A DNA stretch of 64,000 nt from Acidobacteriota bacterium (GCA_019239425.1 JAFAZX010000027.1:62001-126000); one strand, 5' to 3'. Shown: positions 8,998 to 17,444, numbered from the stretch's first letter. Translations and numbers: made by a program. The notes: a model not told the origin generated them from the sequence alone.

Positions 8998-9669
8998 GTG
9001 AGCTTCGGAGAGCCAATCGCCCTCCGCATGGAAGCGGAACTGGAAGGGGCTGCCGACGCGGCGGCCTCGGCGGAGGTGCGTTTCCGCATCTCGGCCGAAG
9101 AACAGTTCCTTGAAAGGCTCCGGGCGGGCGACGCTTCGGCCTTCAACCGCATGGTCGAGGAGCGGCACGGTGACATCTACGCGCTGCTCTACCGCCTGAC
9201 CGAAGACCCGGAGGAGGCGCGCGACCTGACGCAGGAGACTTTCCTGCAGGCGTTCCGCCACCTCGCGAGCTTCCGCGGCGACGCAGACCTGCGGACGTGG
9301 CTCTACCGCATCGCCGTCAACCAGGCGCGCAACCGCTGGCGCTGGTGGAAGCGTCGGCGGCGCGACCGCACGGTCTCGCTCGACGCGCCGGTCTCCGAGG
9401 AGAACGACGCGCCGCTCTCGGCGGGCCTGGCCGGCGGCGAGGGGCAAGACCCCGAACGACAGGCGCTCGCGCGCGAACGCGAGGCGGCGCTGCACGCCGC
9501 GCTCAAAGCCCTCTCGCGCCCCTACCGCGAAGTCATCGTGCTCCGCGACATCGAGGGGCTCAGTTACGAGGAGGTCGCCTCGACGCTCGACCTCAACGTC
9601 GGCACGGTCAAATCGCGGCTCAACCGTGGCCGCACCGAGCTTCGCCGCAGGCTCGAAGGCTCTTTGTAA
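8998..9669 (+). CDS. ECF-type RNA polymerase sigma factor
   Basis: This 223-residue sigma-70 family protein directs RNA polymerase to a small set of promoters. Region 2 is at ~40-110 (FNRMVEERHGDIYALLYRLT, DLTQETFLQAFRH, LRTWLYRIAVNQARNRWR). Region 4 is at ~165-220 (LSRPYREVIVLRDIEGLSYEEVA and GTVKSRLNRGRTELRRRL). An Asp/Glu-rich linker joins them. The start is GTG at 8998 with GGAGG six bases upstream. The next gene on the same strand is a zinc-finger anti-sigma factor, the usual partner. The two are separated by ~440 bases holding two unrelated palindromic repeats, instead of the usual overlap. The trigger is unknown. Confidence 0.93.
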   Translation: MSFGEPIALRMEAELEGAADAAASAEVRFRISAEEQFLERLRAGDASAFNRMVEERHGDIYALLYRLTEDPEEARDLTQETFLQAFRHLASFRGDADLRTWLYRIAVNQARNRWRWWKRRRRDRTVSLDAPVSEENDAPLSAGLAGGEGQDPERQALAREREAALHAALKALSRPYREVIVLRDIEGLSYEEVASTLDLNVGTVKSRLNRGRTELRRRLEGSL

Positions 9670-9671
9670 TT

Positions 9672-9757
9672 TAGGATTGTGGATTTCGGACTGGCAGTCA
9701 CCAGCCGCACGCGCACTTTCATCAGGCAGGCTTCCGCGATCCACAATCCACAATCCG
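9672..9757. repeat. GGATTGTGGAT inverted repeat
   Basis: GGATTGTGGAT at 9674-9684 is answered by ATCCACAATCCACAATCC at 9739-9757, with ~55 unrelated bases between. It begins three bases after the sigma factor stop codon. It appears once in this window. Confidence 0.7.
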
Positions 9758-10034
9758 GATGGCTGCCCCGCCCCGGCTTCGACCGAAAACCCGGTGCCAA
9801 CGTGGGTCAGGAAGCGGCGGAGGCAGGCGAGCCAGCGCGAGGCGCCGAAGGGTCTGAAGGGTTCTTCCGGCGGGCGGTCTTGAAAACGTGGTCAGCAACA
9901 CCCGTTCTTCTACCGCCGCCCGACGGAAATCCCGCAAAGGCCCACGGCGCAAGACCGCGGGGGCGCACGCCGCAACTGCTTCCTTTCTTAAAAAGGGAGC
10001 AGCCGGGGTCGGCCAGCCATCCGGGGAAGGGTTC
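9758..10034. other. non-coding stretch, nothing recognised
   Basis: These ~280 bases lie between two palindromic repeats inside the sigma/anti-sigma gene pair. Open frames exist on both strands, but they are low-complexity, lack ribosome-binding sites and run into the repeats. No tRNA, riboswitch or terminator could be supported. Confidence 0.5.
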
Positions 10035-10106
10035 TAGGTGTTGGGTGCTGGGTTCTGGGTAAATGCTCTTAACCAGCACCCGGCACCCAACCCCCGAAAC
10101 CCAAAG
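10035..10106. repeat. GGGTGCTGGGTTCTGG-type inverted repeat, family Q copy 2
   Basis: Units such as GTGTTGGGTGCTGGGTTCTG face ACCAGCACCCGGCACCCAAC. It ends two bases before the anti-sigma start codon at 10109 and so occupies the place where a ribosome-binding site would normally be. Confidence 0.8.
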
Positions 10107-10108
10107 TT

Positions 10109-10912
10109 ATGATGACGTGTTCAGAATCTCAGAAGGCCTTCTCGCCGCACCTCGACGGCGCGCTCTCGCGTGAGGCGGGCGCGGCGCTGGCCGAGCACCT
10201 CGGCGCGTGCCCGGTCTGCCGTCATCAGCTCGAAGAGACACGCGCGCTCGTGCGCGGCCTTTCGCTCCTGGCGCGGCCCGCGCCGCCGCCCGACCTCGCC
10301 GCCTCCATCCGCGGCGCGCTCATCATCGAGCGCGCCGCGCGCAACGCCGCGCCGCGCCTCAGCCCCTTTGAGCACGTCGTGCGCTGGCTCAGAGTGCGCC
10401 TGATGCCCTATTCGGTCGGCGCGGTCTACTCGGCCGTGCTCTTCGTGGCGGTCTTCGGCGCGCTGCGTTCGCAGCTCGTCATCCTGCGCAACCTGGCCGA
10501 GGCGCAGCGGCTCGAAAGCGACCAGCCCTACACCATCACCTGGGTCGGCGCCTACGACGTGACGCGCCCGCTCGCGCCCGACCTCGCGGCCGCGGCGCGC
10601 GCCAACAACTTCGGCGCCGAGTCGCCGACGCTGAACCCGCGCGGCGCGCTGGCCGCCCTGACCGTCTCGCCGCCGAGCGACGGCAAGTCCGACGACGACG
10701 ACATGATCGTGGTCGCGGACGTCTACTCGAACGGCACCGCCTCGCTCGCCGAGATCGTCGAGCCGCCCCGCAACCGCCGCATGGTCGAAGACCTACAGAA
10801 CGCCCTGCGCAAGAACCCGGCCTTCGTCCCCGCCTCGCTCGACCGCCGGCCCCAGACCATGCGCGTCGTCTTCGTCCTCCAGAAGATGAACGTCGCCGAA
10901 AGCAGCTACTAA
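10109..10912 (+). CDS. zinc-finger anti-sigma factor, membrane-anchored
   Basis: The N-terminus has the zf-HC2/ZAS signature: Cys4, then HLDGALS, then His30-x3-Cys34-x2-Cys37 (HLGACPVC). Such domains hold ECF sigma factors inactive at the membrane. A single membrane span at ~98-120 (LMPYSVGAVYSAVLFVAVFGAL) is followed by a ~145-residue extracytoplasmic part that would sense the signal. The sigma factor ending at 9669 on the same strand is the presumed partner. The start codon is ATG at 10109, in ATGATG; a repeat ends two bases upstream, so no Shine-Dalgarno sequence is visible. The next gene is convergent. Confidence 0.88.
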   Translation: MMTCSESQKAFSPHLDGALSREAGAALAEHLGACPVCRHQLEETRALVRGLSLLARPAPPPDLAASIRGALIIERAARNAAPRLSPFEHVVRWLRVRLMPYSVGAVYSAVLFVAVFGALRSQLVILRNLAEAQRLESDQPYTITWVGAYDVTRPLAPDLAAAARANNFGAESPTLNPRGALAALTVSPPSDGKSDDDDMIVVADVYSNGTASLAEIVEPPRNRRMVEDLQNALRKNPAFVPASLDRRPQTMRVVFVLQKMNVAESSY

Positions 10913-10919
10913 AAACGCT

Positions 10920-10985
10920 TTCACCACAGAGACACAGAGGCACAGCTAAAGCGAATTAGCTGTGCCTCTGTGTCTCTGTGGTTAA
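10920..10985. repeat. 75-bp palindromic repeat, hairpin family copy 2
   Basis: It carries CCACAGAGACACAGAGGCAC on the left and the reverse complement on the right with a short AT-rich centre. It lies between two convergent stop codons (10912 and 11000). Confidence 0.9.
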
Positions 10986-10999
10986 TTCCGTCCCGCCGC

Positions 11000-12355
11000 T
11001 CACTTCACGACCGGGTACAGCCTTTCGGCCATACCGGGGTTGACGGCCTTGAGCTTCTCGTAAGTCTCCAAAGCCTTCTTCTTGTCGCCGCCCTTCCGGT
11101 AGGCGTAGGCGAGGTTGAAGAGCGCGCCGGCGTAGGCGGGCGTGCGCTGCCCGGCCTCCTCGTACAGCCGCGCGGCCTCCAGGTGTGCGGCCACGGCCTC
11201 CTTGTAGCGGCCGAGGTTCCCCAGCGCGACGCCGAGGTTGTTGTGCGCCTCGGGCCAGTCCGGCTTGAGCCTGACGACCTGGTTGAGCGTGTCCACGGCC
11301 GACGCGAAGAGTTCCTTCCGCTCCTTGTCGTTCTTCGCGCCCTTCTGCGCGAGGTGGCCGTAGGCCGTGCCGAGGTTGAAGAGGACGGCCGTCATCTCCG
11401 GGTGCGCGGCGGCGAACGGCTTGAGCATGTCGATGGAGAGCCGGTACTGCCCCGTGTTGTTGTAAACGTACGCGAGGTTGACGGCCGACTCCGCGTCGTC
11501 CGGCCCGAGCGCCAGAGCCTTCTTCAAAGCGTCGGTCGCCTCCGGCCACTGCTTGCTGCGCCCGAGCGCGTAGCCGAACTTCTGCAAGACCGCGACGTCG
11601 CCCGTCTTGAGCCGCGCCGCGTCGCGGTAGGCCGCCGCCGCGTCCGCGTAGCGCTTCAAGGCGCTGTACGAGTCGCCCAAATTCTCGAACGCCTCGGCGT
11701 TCACCTGCGCGACGCGCGTGACGTGCGCGAAGGCTTCGGCCGCCTCCGCGTAACGCCCTTTCGCGTAGAGCGCTTCGCCGAGGTCGAACTGCGCCTCGGA
11801 GTCGTTCGGGTCGAGCGCCGTCGCGCGCTTGAAGGACTCGATGGCCTCGTCCTGGCGGCCGAGCGCGCCGAGCGCGACGCCGAGGTTGTAATGCGCGTCG
11901 GCGTAGTCCGGCTTGAGCTTGAGCGCCTGGCTCAGAGGCTCGACCGCGTCCGCGTAGCGTCCGGCCTCGATGGCCGCCCCGGCGCGCGCGTTGAGCGCCT
12001 CGGCCGTCACGGGCGGCGCGGTCTTCACGGGCGTCTTCGGGTTCGTCGTGTTAGGTGTGTTTGTCGTGTTCGAGGTGTTCGACGCGACGGGCGTGTTCGT
12101 CCGGCTGTTCGGGCTCGGCGTCGCGGTCTTGACCCTCGCGCGGCGCGGCGCCGTGCGCGCCTGCGCGTTGCGCTCGCGCGCCTGCGTCGTCGCCCGCTTC
12201 GGCTCGATGAAGACGCCCGCGCTGCCCGTCAAGTCGGCCTCCTGCGCGCGCGCGGCGGCGGCGCAGAGGGCGGCGGCCGCCAGGACGCAGGTCAGAATCG
12301 AAGTGAGTTCGAGACGGCGGCGCTTCGTTCGAAGGTGGCTGGCGCTGGTTCTCAT
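11000..12355 (-). CDS. secreted TPR-repeat protein
   Basis: The protein has 451 residues. A signal peptide (LELTSILTCVLAAAALCAAA, cleavage near ARAQ) is followed by a Thr/Asn/Pro-rich linker at ~60-115 (TNTPVASNTSNTTNTPNTTN). The remaining ~330 residues are at least eight tetratricopeptide repeats with the consensus A-D-A-H-Y-N-L-G-V-A-L-G-x-L-G-R. TPR arrays are protein-binding scaffolds; the partner is unknown. It is probably periplasmic. The gene is divergent from the glycine cleavage operon, and its 3' end faces the anti-sigma gene across a palindrome. The Asn/Thr linker is unusual among neighbouring proteins and may be a flexible tether. Confidence 0.85.
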   Translation of the reverse strand: MRTSASHLRTKRRRLELTSILTCVLAAAALCAAAARAQEADLTGSAGVFIEPKRATTQARERNAQARTAPRRARVKTATPSPNSRTNTPVASNTSNTTNTPNTTNPKTPVKTAPPVTAEALNARAGAAIEAGRYADAVEPLSQALKLKPDYADAHYNLGVALGALGRQDEAIESFKRATALDPNDSEAQFDLGEALYAKGRYAEAAEAFAHVTRVAQVNAEAFENLGDSYSALKRYADAAAAYRDAARLKTGDVAVLQKFGYALGRSKQWPEATDALKKALALGPDDAESAVNLAYVYNNTGQYRLSIDMLKPFAAAHPEMTAVLFNLGTAYGHLAQKGAKNDKERKELFASAVDTLNQVVRLKPDWPEAHNNLGVALGNLGRYKEAVAAHLEAARLYEEAGQRTPAYAGALFNLAYAYRKGGDKKKALETYEKLKAVNPGMAERLYPVVK

Positions 12356-12432
12356 GGCGACGCTAATAGTAGCGCGTGCGCGGCCGAAATTAAACAGGTT
12401 AAGTCCGCCTTTTCCTTCACACAGGCACTCGC

Positions 12433-12461
12433 TTGACGCCCTCTCGGGCGGCGTGTTAGGT
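12433..12461 (+). promoter_or_regulatory. candidate sigma-70 promoter of the gcv operon
   Basis: TTGACG at 12433-12438 is separated by 17 bases from TTAGGT at 12456-12461, ~70 bases before the gcvT start. The -35 box is good and the -10 box weak. Confidence 0.45.
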
Positions 12462-12529
12462 TTCAGCTTCGTTCAATAAACTTAACATTTCGTCCGGCAG
12501 ACACCGACGTGAGCACGCAGGAGACAGGT

Positions 12530-13648
12530 GTGAGCGCGACCCCTCTGAAGCAGACGCCGCTGAACGCGATGCACCGCCGCCTGGGCGGGCGCATGGTCGA
12601 GTTCGGCGGGTGGGACATGCCCGTCCAGTACCCGGCCGGCACCGTCGAAGAGCACCAGGCGACGCGCACACGCGCCGGCCTCTTCGACGTTTCGCACATG
12701 GGCGAGATAGAGGTGCGCGGCCCCGGGGCCATTGCCTTCGTTAACCGCCTCTGCTCGAACGACGCCTCGAAACTGGTTGACGGCCAGGCGCAGTACAGCG
12801 CCCTGACGACCGAGCGCGGGACGGTCGTGGACGACCTCCTCGTCTACCGCTTCGGCCCCGAGCACCTCCTGCTCGTCGTCAACGCCTCGACCACCGACAA
12901 AGACTGGGACTGGATTACGTCGCACAAGGGCGAAGAGGACGTGCAGCTCTCGAACCGCTCCGCCGACTTCTGCCAGATCGCCCTGCAAGGCCCCTCGGCC
13001 ATCAACATTCTCCAGACGCTCACCGAGACGCCGCTCGAAGAGATCAAGTACTACCACTTCCGAGAGGGCAAGGTTGACGGGGTTGACGCGATCATCTCGC
13101 GCACAGGCTACACCGGCGAGGACGGCTTCGAGGTCTACGCCGCGCCCGGCCACGCCGAAGCGCTCTGGCAGAAGATGCTCGACGCGGGCCGCTACGGCGA
13201 ACCCGACGGCGTCCTGCCCTGCGGCCTCGCCGCGCGCAACACCTTGAGGCTCGAAGCGGGCATGTCGCTCTACGGCCACGAGATTACGGAAGAGACGACG
13301 CTCCTCGAAGCCAACCTCGGCTGGATCACGAAACTGAACAAGGGCGACTTCACCGGGCGTGAGGCGCTCGCGCACCAGAAGGAAGAAGGTATCAAGCGCA
13401 AGCTCGTCGGCTTCGAGGTCACAGACCGCGGCATCGCGCGCGACGGCCAGGACGTCTACGTCGACGGCCGACTCGCCGGCCAGGTCACCTCGGGCAGCCC
13501 CGCGCCCTACCTGAAGAAGAACATCGGGCTGGCCTACGTCCCCGTCGAACACGCAAACGTCGGCCGCGAAATCCACGTCGACGTGCGCGGCCGTAAAGTC
13601 GCCGCGCGGATCGTCCCCGTGCCGTTTTATAAAAGAAGTAGGCAGTAG
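12530..13648 (+). CDS. gcvT: glycine cleavage system T protein (aminomethyltransferase)
   Basis: GcvT transfers the methylene group from aminomethyl-lipoyl GcvH to tetrahydrofolate and releases ammonia. The 372-residue protein spans the whole family, from TPLNAMHRRLGGRMVEFGGWDMPVQY through SRTGYTGEDGFEVY and GLAARNTLRLEAGMSLYG to the C-terminal domain. I chose the GTG at 12530 because AGGAG lies six bases upstream; a GTG at 12509 in frame has no such site. The stop codon and the last residues (SRQ) are contributed by a repeat of family P. The operon continues with gcvH after ~107 bases, all of it repeat. Confidence 0.96.
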   Translation: MSATPLKQTPLNAMHRRLGGRMVEFGGWDMPVQYPAGTVEEHQATRTRAGLFDVSHMGEIEVRGPGAIAFVNRLCSNDASKLVDGQAQYSALTTERGTVVDDLLVYRFGPEHLLLVVNASTTDKDWDWITSHKGEEDVQLSNRSADFCQIALQGPSAINILQTLTETPLEEIKYYHFREGKVDGVDAIISRTGYTGEDGFEVYAAPGHAEALWQKMLDAGRYGEPDGVLPCGLAARNTLRLEAGMSLYGHEITEETTLLEANLGWITKLNKGDFTGREALAHQKEEGIKRKLVGFEVTDRGIARDGQDVYVDGRLAGQVTSGSPAPYLKKNIGLAYVPVEHANVGREIHVDVRGRKVAARIVPVPFYKRSRQ

Positions 13649-13741
13649 GCAGATGGCAGTGGGTAGTCGCTCCGCGCTGCGGAGGCTGAAGCTTTAATTT
13701 CGACTGCTGGCATTAAGGTTCCGAACTGCCTACTGCCTGCT
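13637..13741. repeat. ~105-bp palindromic repeat, family P copy 2
   Basis: AGTAGGCAGTAGGCAG units on the left and AACTGCCTACTGCCTGCTG on the right surround a centre beginning CGCTCCGCG. It fills the whole gcvT-gcvH gap and ends four bases before the gcvH ribosome-binding site. Confidence 0.88.
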
Positions 13742-13755
13742 GATAAAGGAGACTC

Positions 13756-14145
13756 ATGGCAAACGTTCCAGAAGGCTTGTACTACAGCAAAGACCACGAG
13801 TGGCTGAAGGTCGAGGGCGACACGGGCACGGTCGGCATCACCGACCACGCGCAGCACTCTCTGGGCGACGTGGTCTACGTCGAGCTGCCCAAGCAGGGCG
13901 AGAGCTTCTCGGCGCACGACACGTTCGGCTCGGTCGAATCGGTCAAGGCCGTCTCCGAACTGTTCCTCCCCGTGGCGGGCGAGGTCACGGAGGTCAACGA
14001 GTCTCTGACGGACGAGCCCGAGCAGGTCAACAACGACCCCTACGGCGCCGGCTGGATGCTGCGCGTCAAGCTCTCGAACCGCGGCGAGGTGGACAGCCTG
14101 CTCTCCGCCGCCGAGTACGAGGACTACATCGGGTCTCTGGAGTAA
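13756..14145 (+). CDS. gcvH: glycine cleavage system H protein
   Basis: GcvH is the lipoyl carrier that shuttles the aminomethyl group from the P protein to the T protein and is then reoxidised by lipoamide dehydrogenase. The 129-residue length is standard. The lipoylated lysine is Lys64 in GSVESVKAVSELF; DHEWLKVEGDTGTVGITDHAQ and NNDPYGAGWMLRVKLS are conserved. AAAGGAG precedes the ATG by a normal distance. No lipoyl ligase, lipoate synthase or L protein gene lies in this window. Confidence 0.97.
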   Translation: MANVPEGLYYSKDHEWLKVEGDTGTVGITDHAQHSLGDVVYVELPKQGESFSAHDTFGSVESVKAVSELFLPVAGEVTEVNESLTDEPEQVNNDPYGAGWMLRVKLSNRGEVDSLLSAAEYEDYIGSLE

Positions 14146-14154
14146 GAGAAGGCC

Positions 14155-15507
14155 GTGCGCTACATCCCTAATTCGCCGGAAGAGCGGCAGGAGATGCTCC
14201 GCGGCCTCGGGCTCGGCTCGGCCGAGGAGCTGTTCGATTCGATACCTTCGGACGTACTGCTCAAGCGCCCGCTCCGGACGCCCGCGGCCCTGTCCGAGGT
14301 CGAGCTGTTAGAGCTGTTCGAGTCGATGGCGGCCGAGAACGCCGCGGCCCGCCGCCCGAGCTTCCTCGGCGCGGGGGCCTATTCGCACTACGCGCCGACC
14401 ATCGTCGACAGCCTCATCCAGCGCTCCGAGTTCTTCACCGCCTACACGCCCTACCAGCCCGAGATTTCGCAGGGCACTTTGCAGGCCATCTTCGAGTTCC
14501 AGACGCTCGTCTGCCAGTTGGCGGGCATGGACGTGGCGAACGCGTCGATGTACGACGGCTCGACGGCGATGGCCGAGGCCGTCCTGATGGCCGAGCGCGT
14601 CACGCGCCGCTCGCGCGTGCTCGTCTCGGCCGCAGTACATCCCGAATACCTGCAAGTCGCCGAGACCTACGTCGCGCACGCGGGGATCGAGCTGGGGCGT
14701 CTGGAAGTTGAAGAGTCGAGCGGGCGCACCGCGCTCGACGCCTCGCAGCTCGACCAGACGGTCGCGGCGGTCGTCGTCCAGTCGCCGAACTTCTACGGCT
14801 GCGTCGAAGACCTGAAGGCTTTCGCCGACGAGGTGCACGCGGCGGGCGCTCTGCTCGTCGTGGTCGTGACGGAGGCCGCATCGCTCGGGCTCCTGCGCTC
14901 GCCCGGCGCGTGCGGGGCCGACATCGTCGTCGCCGAGGGGCAGTCGTTCGGCGTGCCCGCCTCGTTCGGCGGCCCCTACGTCGGCCTCTTCGCCACGCGC
15001 GAGAAGTACGCGCGCCAGATTCCGGGCCGCCTCGCTGGCGTTGCCTACGACAAGCAGGGCCGCCGCGGCTTCGTGCTCACGCTCGCCACGCGCGAGCAGC
15101 ACATCCGCCGCGAGAAGGCCACCTCGAACATCTGCACGAACGAGGGGCTCATCGCCCTGGCCGCGACGATCTACATGACGACGCTGGGCCGCCGCGGCCT
15201 CCAGGAGGTCGCCGAGCAGTGCGCGCAGAAGGCCGCCTACGCGCGCAGGCAGATCGCGGGGATTGAAGGCTTCTCGCTCCCCTACTCCGCGCCCGTCTTC
15301 AACGAGTTCGTCGTCCGCGCGCCCGGTGACGCCGCCGCGCTCCTGCGCCGCGTCGCCGAGAGCCACAACGTCACGGGCGGGCTCGCACTCTCCCGTTACT
15401 CCCCCGACCGCCCGAACGACTTCCTCGTCTGCGTCACCGAGACGAACAAGCGCGCCGACATCGACGCGCTCGTCGCGGGGCTCGGCGCAAACGCCGGGGG
15501 GCAGTAA
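14155..15507 (+). CDS. gcvPA: glycine dehydrogenase (decarboxylating) subunit 1
   Basis: This is the N-terminal half of the PLP-dependent P protein, made as a separate 450-residue subunit, as in Thermus and many other bacteria. It pairs with GcvPB to decarboxylate glycine. Family signatures include SFLGAGAYSHYAPTIVDS, TAYTPYQPEISQGTLQ and GEQSFG-like EGQSFGVPASFGGPYVGLF near 260-280. The GTG start at 14155 lies nine bases after the gcvH stop with AGAAGG just upstream, so translation is probably coupled. The stop codon overlaps the ATG of a 57-codon small gene by one base. Confidence 0.96.
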   Translation: MRYIPNSPEERQEMLRGLGLGSAEELFDSIPSDVLLKRPLRTPAALSEVELLELFESMAAENAAARRPSFLGAGAYSHYAPTIVDSLIQRSEFFTAYTPYQPEISQGTLQAIFEFQTLVCQLAGMDVANASMYDGSTAMAEAVLMAERVTRRSRVLVSAAVHPEYLQVAETYVAHAGIELGRLEVEESSGRTALDASQLDQTVAAVVVQSPNFYGCVEDLKAFADEVHAAGALLVVVVTEAASLGLLRSPGACGADIVVAEGQSFGVPASFGGPYVGLFATREKYARQIPGRLAGVAYDKQGRRGFVLTLATREQHIRREKATSNICTNEGLIALAATIYMTTLGRRGLQEVAEQCAQKAAYARRQIAGIEGFSLPYSAPVFNEFVVRAPGDAAALLRRVAESHNVTGGLALSRYSPDRPNDFLVCVTETNKRADIDALVAGLGANAGGQ

Positions 15508-15680
15508 TGAACCGGCACGCCTACGACACGAATCTGGAACGGTTCGTCCTCGGCATGGCGACGCTCCTGCTGCTTGCGTGGCTGGCAGTTGCCAACTCCT
15601 TCAACGAGAAGTGTCCGGGCGGCCGGCAACTGCTGGAGGTTCCCTGTCACACCAACGCCGACAACTACCCGCCGCACTGA
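15507..15680 (+). CDS. small single-span membrane protein A in the gcv operon
   Basis: This is a 57-codon frame whose ATG overlaps the gcvPA stop by one base (TAATG). A short polar N-terminus is followed by one hydrophobic helix at ~14-30 (VLGMATLLLLAWLAVAN), then a ~25-residue tail with Cys36 and Cys47 (EKCPGG and VPCHTNAD). The next small gene has the same layout: LGM, helix ending AN, Cys, Gly, Leu, PC-x-T. I read the two as paralogues, which supports both as real genes. No family is recognised. The tail would be extracytoplasmic, where the two cysteines could form a disulfide. A role in glycine cleavage is not implied beyond co-transcription. Confidence 0.6.
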   Translation: MNRHAYDTNLERFVLGMATLLLLAWLAVANSFNEKCPGGRQLLEVPCHTNADNYPPH

Positions 15681-15716
15681 CGACGCGGCCGGCCCAGTGT
15701 TTGGCCCGAGATAGAG

Positions 15717-15866
15717 ATGAAGAGACACATTCTCGGCATGTTGATCTTCCTCGTCCTGCTGCTGGCGGGGCTGCTGCTCGCCAACCGCTACGACCCTTGC
15801 GAGAAGGGCCCGCGGATGCTGGCCGGGCCTTGCCCCACACACGACCCCTACGAGGGCGCGGAGTGA
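15717..15866 (+). CDS. small single-span membrane protein B in the gcv operon, paralogue of A
   Basis: This is a 49-codon frame starting 36 bases after small gene A. It has a basic start (MKRH), a hydrophobic helix at ~6-23 (LGMLIFLVLLLAGLLLAN), and a tail with Cys28 and Cys39 (YDPCEKGPRML and GPCPTHDP). The order and spacing of LGM, AN, Cys, Gly and PC-x-T repeat those of the preceding small protein. No characterised family is known to me. The ribosome-binding site is weak (GAGATAGAG). It ends 38 bases before gcvPB. It could be a membrane peptide that merely shares the operon. Confidence 0.6.
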   Translation: MKRHILGMLIFLVLLLAGLLLANRYDPCEKGPRMLAGPCPTHDPYEGAE

Positions 15867-15904
15867 GGCCGCGGCCGGGCGGACGAAACCGACAAGGGCT
15901 TTAA

Positions 15905-17437
15905 TTGAGCATGACCATCACGAAAGCAACCACGCACGTCACGCAGAACGAGGCGCTCGTCTTCGAGCGCTCGCAGGTGGGTCGGCGCGGCTACCGCCTG
16001 CCCGCGCTCGACGTGGAGGAGACCGCGCTCGACGAAATACTCCCGGCGGAGCTGCGTCGGGACGACGGACTCGAAGGCGTGCCCGAGCTGTCCGAGCCGG
16101 ACGTGGTGCGGCACTTCACGCGCATCTCGACCTGGAACTACAACATCGACCTCGGCCTCTACCCGCTCGGCTCCTGCACGATGAAGTACAACTCGCGGCT
16201 GAACGAGAAGGTCGCGCGCATCCCGGGCTTCGCCGGACTCCACCCGCTCGCTCCGGAAGAGGACGCGCAGGGCGCGCTCCGCGTGATGTACGAGCTGCAG
16301 GAGCACCTCGCGGAGATCACGGGCCTGCCCGGCGTCTCGCTGCAACCGGCCGCGGGCGCGCACGGCGAGATGACCGGCGTCATGATGATCCGCGCCTTCC
16401 TCGACGCGCGCGACGGCGTGGCCGAGGGCGGCGGCGCCCGCCGCGGCGTGATGCTCATCCCCGACTCCGCGCACGGGACGAACCCCGCCTCGGCGCACCT
16501 CTCGGGCTTCACCGTTAAGACCATCCGCTCGACGAATGAAGGCTTGACCGACCTCGAACACTTGCGCGAGCTGTGCGCGGCCGGCGACGTGGCGGGCCTG
16601 ATGCTGACGAACCCGAACACGTGCGGCATCTTCGAGCGCAACATCAAAGAGATTTGCGACATCGTCCACGCGGCGGGCGGACTCGTCTACATGGACGGCG
16701 CGAACATGAACGCGCTGGTCGGCGTGGCGCGCCCCGGCGACATGGGCGTGGACGTCATCCACCTGAATCTCCACAAGACCTTCTCGACCCCGCACGGCGG
16801 CGGCGGCCCCGGCTCCGGCCCCTGCTGCTGCACCGCCCAGCTCGAACCCTTCCTCCCCGTCCCGCTGGTCGTTAAGGCGGGCGACGCTTACAAGCTCGAC
16901 TCCGAACGGCCGCAAAGTATAGGGCGCGTCAAGGCCTTCTACGGCAACTTCGGGATGCACCTGCGCGCGCTCGCATACATCCTGACGCACGGCCACGACG
17001 GACTCCGCGAGGCGACCGAGGCGGCGGTCATAAACGCGCGCTTCATCGCGCACGGCCTCGCCGACACCTTCGACCGGCCGTTCGACTCGCCGCCGATGCA
17101 CGAGTGTCTCTTCACCGACAAGCGGCAGACCCGGAAAGGCGTCCACACGCTCGACATCGCGAAGCGGCTCATCGACTACGGCTTCCACCCGATGACCATC
17201 TACTTCCCGCTCATCGTGCAGGGGGCGATGTTGATTGAGCCGACCGAGTCGGTCGGCCGCGCCGAACTCCAGCAGTTCATCGACGCGATGAAGGAGATCG
17301 CGCGCGAGGCGGTCGAGGACGCGCAGACCGTCCTCGACGCGCCGCACACCACCCGCGTCGGCCGGCTCGACGAGGCCGCCGCCGCCCGCAAGCCCGTGCT
17401 GCGCTGGCGCCCCGCCGAGAAGGCCGCCGGCGCTTAA
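15905..17437 (+). CDS. gcvPB: glycine dehydrogenase (decarboxylating) subunit 2
   Basis: This is the C-terminal half of the P protein and carries the PLP cofactor on Lys291 in HLNLHKTFSTPHGGGGPG. Other signatures are STWNYNIDLGLYPLGSCTMKYN, AGAHGEMTGVMMIRA and SAHGTNPASA. With GcvPA it forms the glycine-decarboxylating enzyme. The 510-residue length is normal for the separate subunit. I used the TTG at 15905, which has AAGGG six bases upstream; an ATG two codons later is possible. The two gcvP halves are separated here by ~400 bases holding two small membrane-protein genes, whereas they are usually adjacent. Confidence 0.96.
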   Translation: MSMTITKATTHVTQNEALVFERSQVGRRGYRLPALDVEETALDEILPAELRRDDGLEGVPELSEPDVVRHFTRISTWNYNIDLGLYPLGSCTMKYNSRLNEKVARIPGFAGLHPLAPEEDAQGALRVMYELQEHLAEITGLPGVSLQPAAGAHGEMTGVMMIRAFLDARDGVAEGGGARRGVMLIPDSAHGTNPASAHLSGFTVKTIRSTNEGLTDLEHLRELCAAGDVAGLMLTNPNTCGIFERNIKEICDIVHAAGGLVYMDGANMNALVGVARPGDMGVDVIHLNLHKTFSTPHGGGGPGSGPCCCTAQLEPFLPVPLVVKAGDAYKLDSERPQSIGRVKAFYGNFGMHLRALAYILTHGHDGLREATEAAVINARFIAHGLADTFDRPFDSPPMHECLFTDKRQTRKGVHTLDIAKRLIDYGFHPMTIYFPLIVQGAMLIEPTESVGRAELQQFIDAMKEIAREAVEDAQTVLDAPHTTRVGRLDEAAAARKPVLRWRPAEKAAGA

Positions 17438-17444
17438 GCACACG

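Noticed and set aside
9960..9980. CCGCAACTG as a cobalamin riboswitch core
   Set aside because: The other conserved riboswitch segments are not in order around it, and the downstream gene is an anti-sigma factor.
9679..10062. A 127-codon frame between sigma and anti-sigma genes
   Set aside because: It begins and ends in repeats, has no ribosome-binding site and shows no recognisable motif.
12371..12529. Glycine riboswitch before gcvT
   Set aside because: No tandem glycine aptamer pattern or characteristic conserved core could be found.
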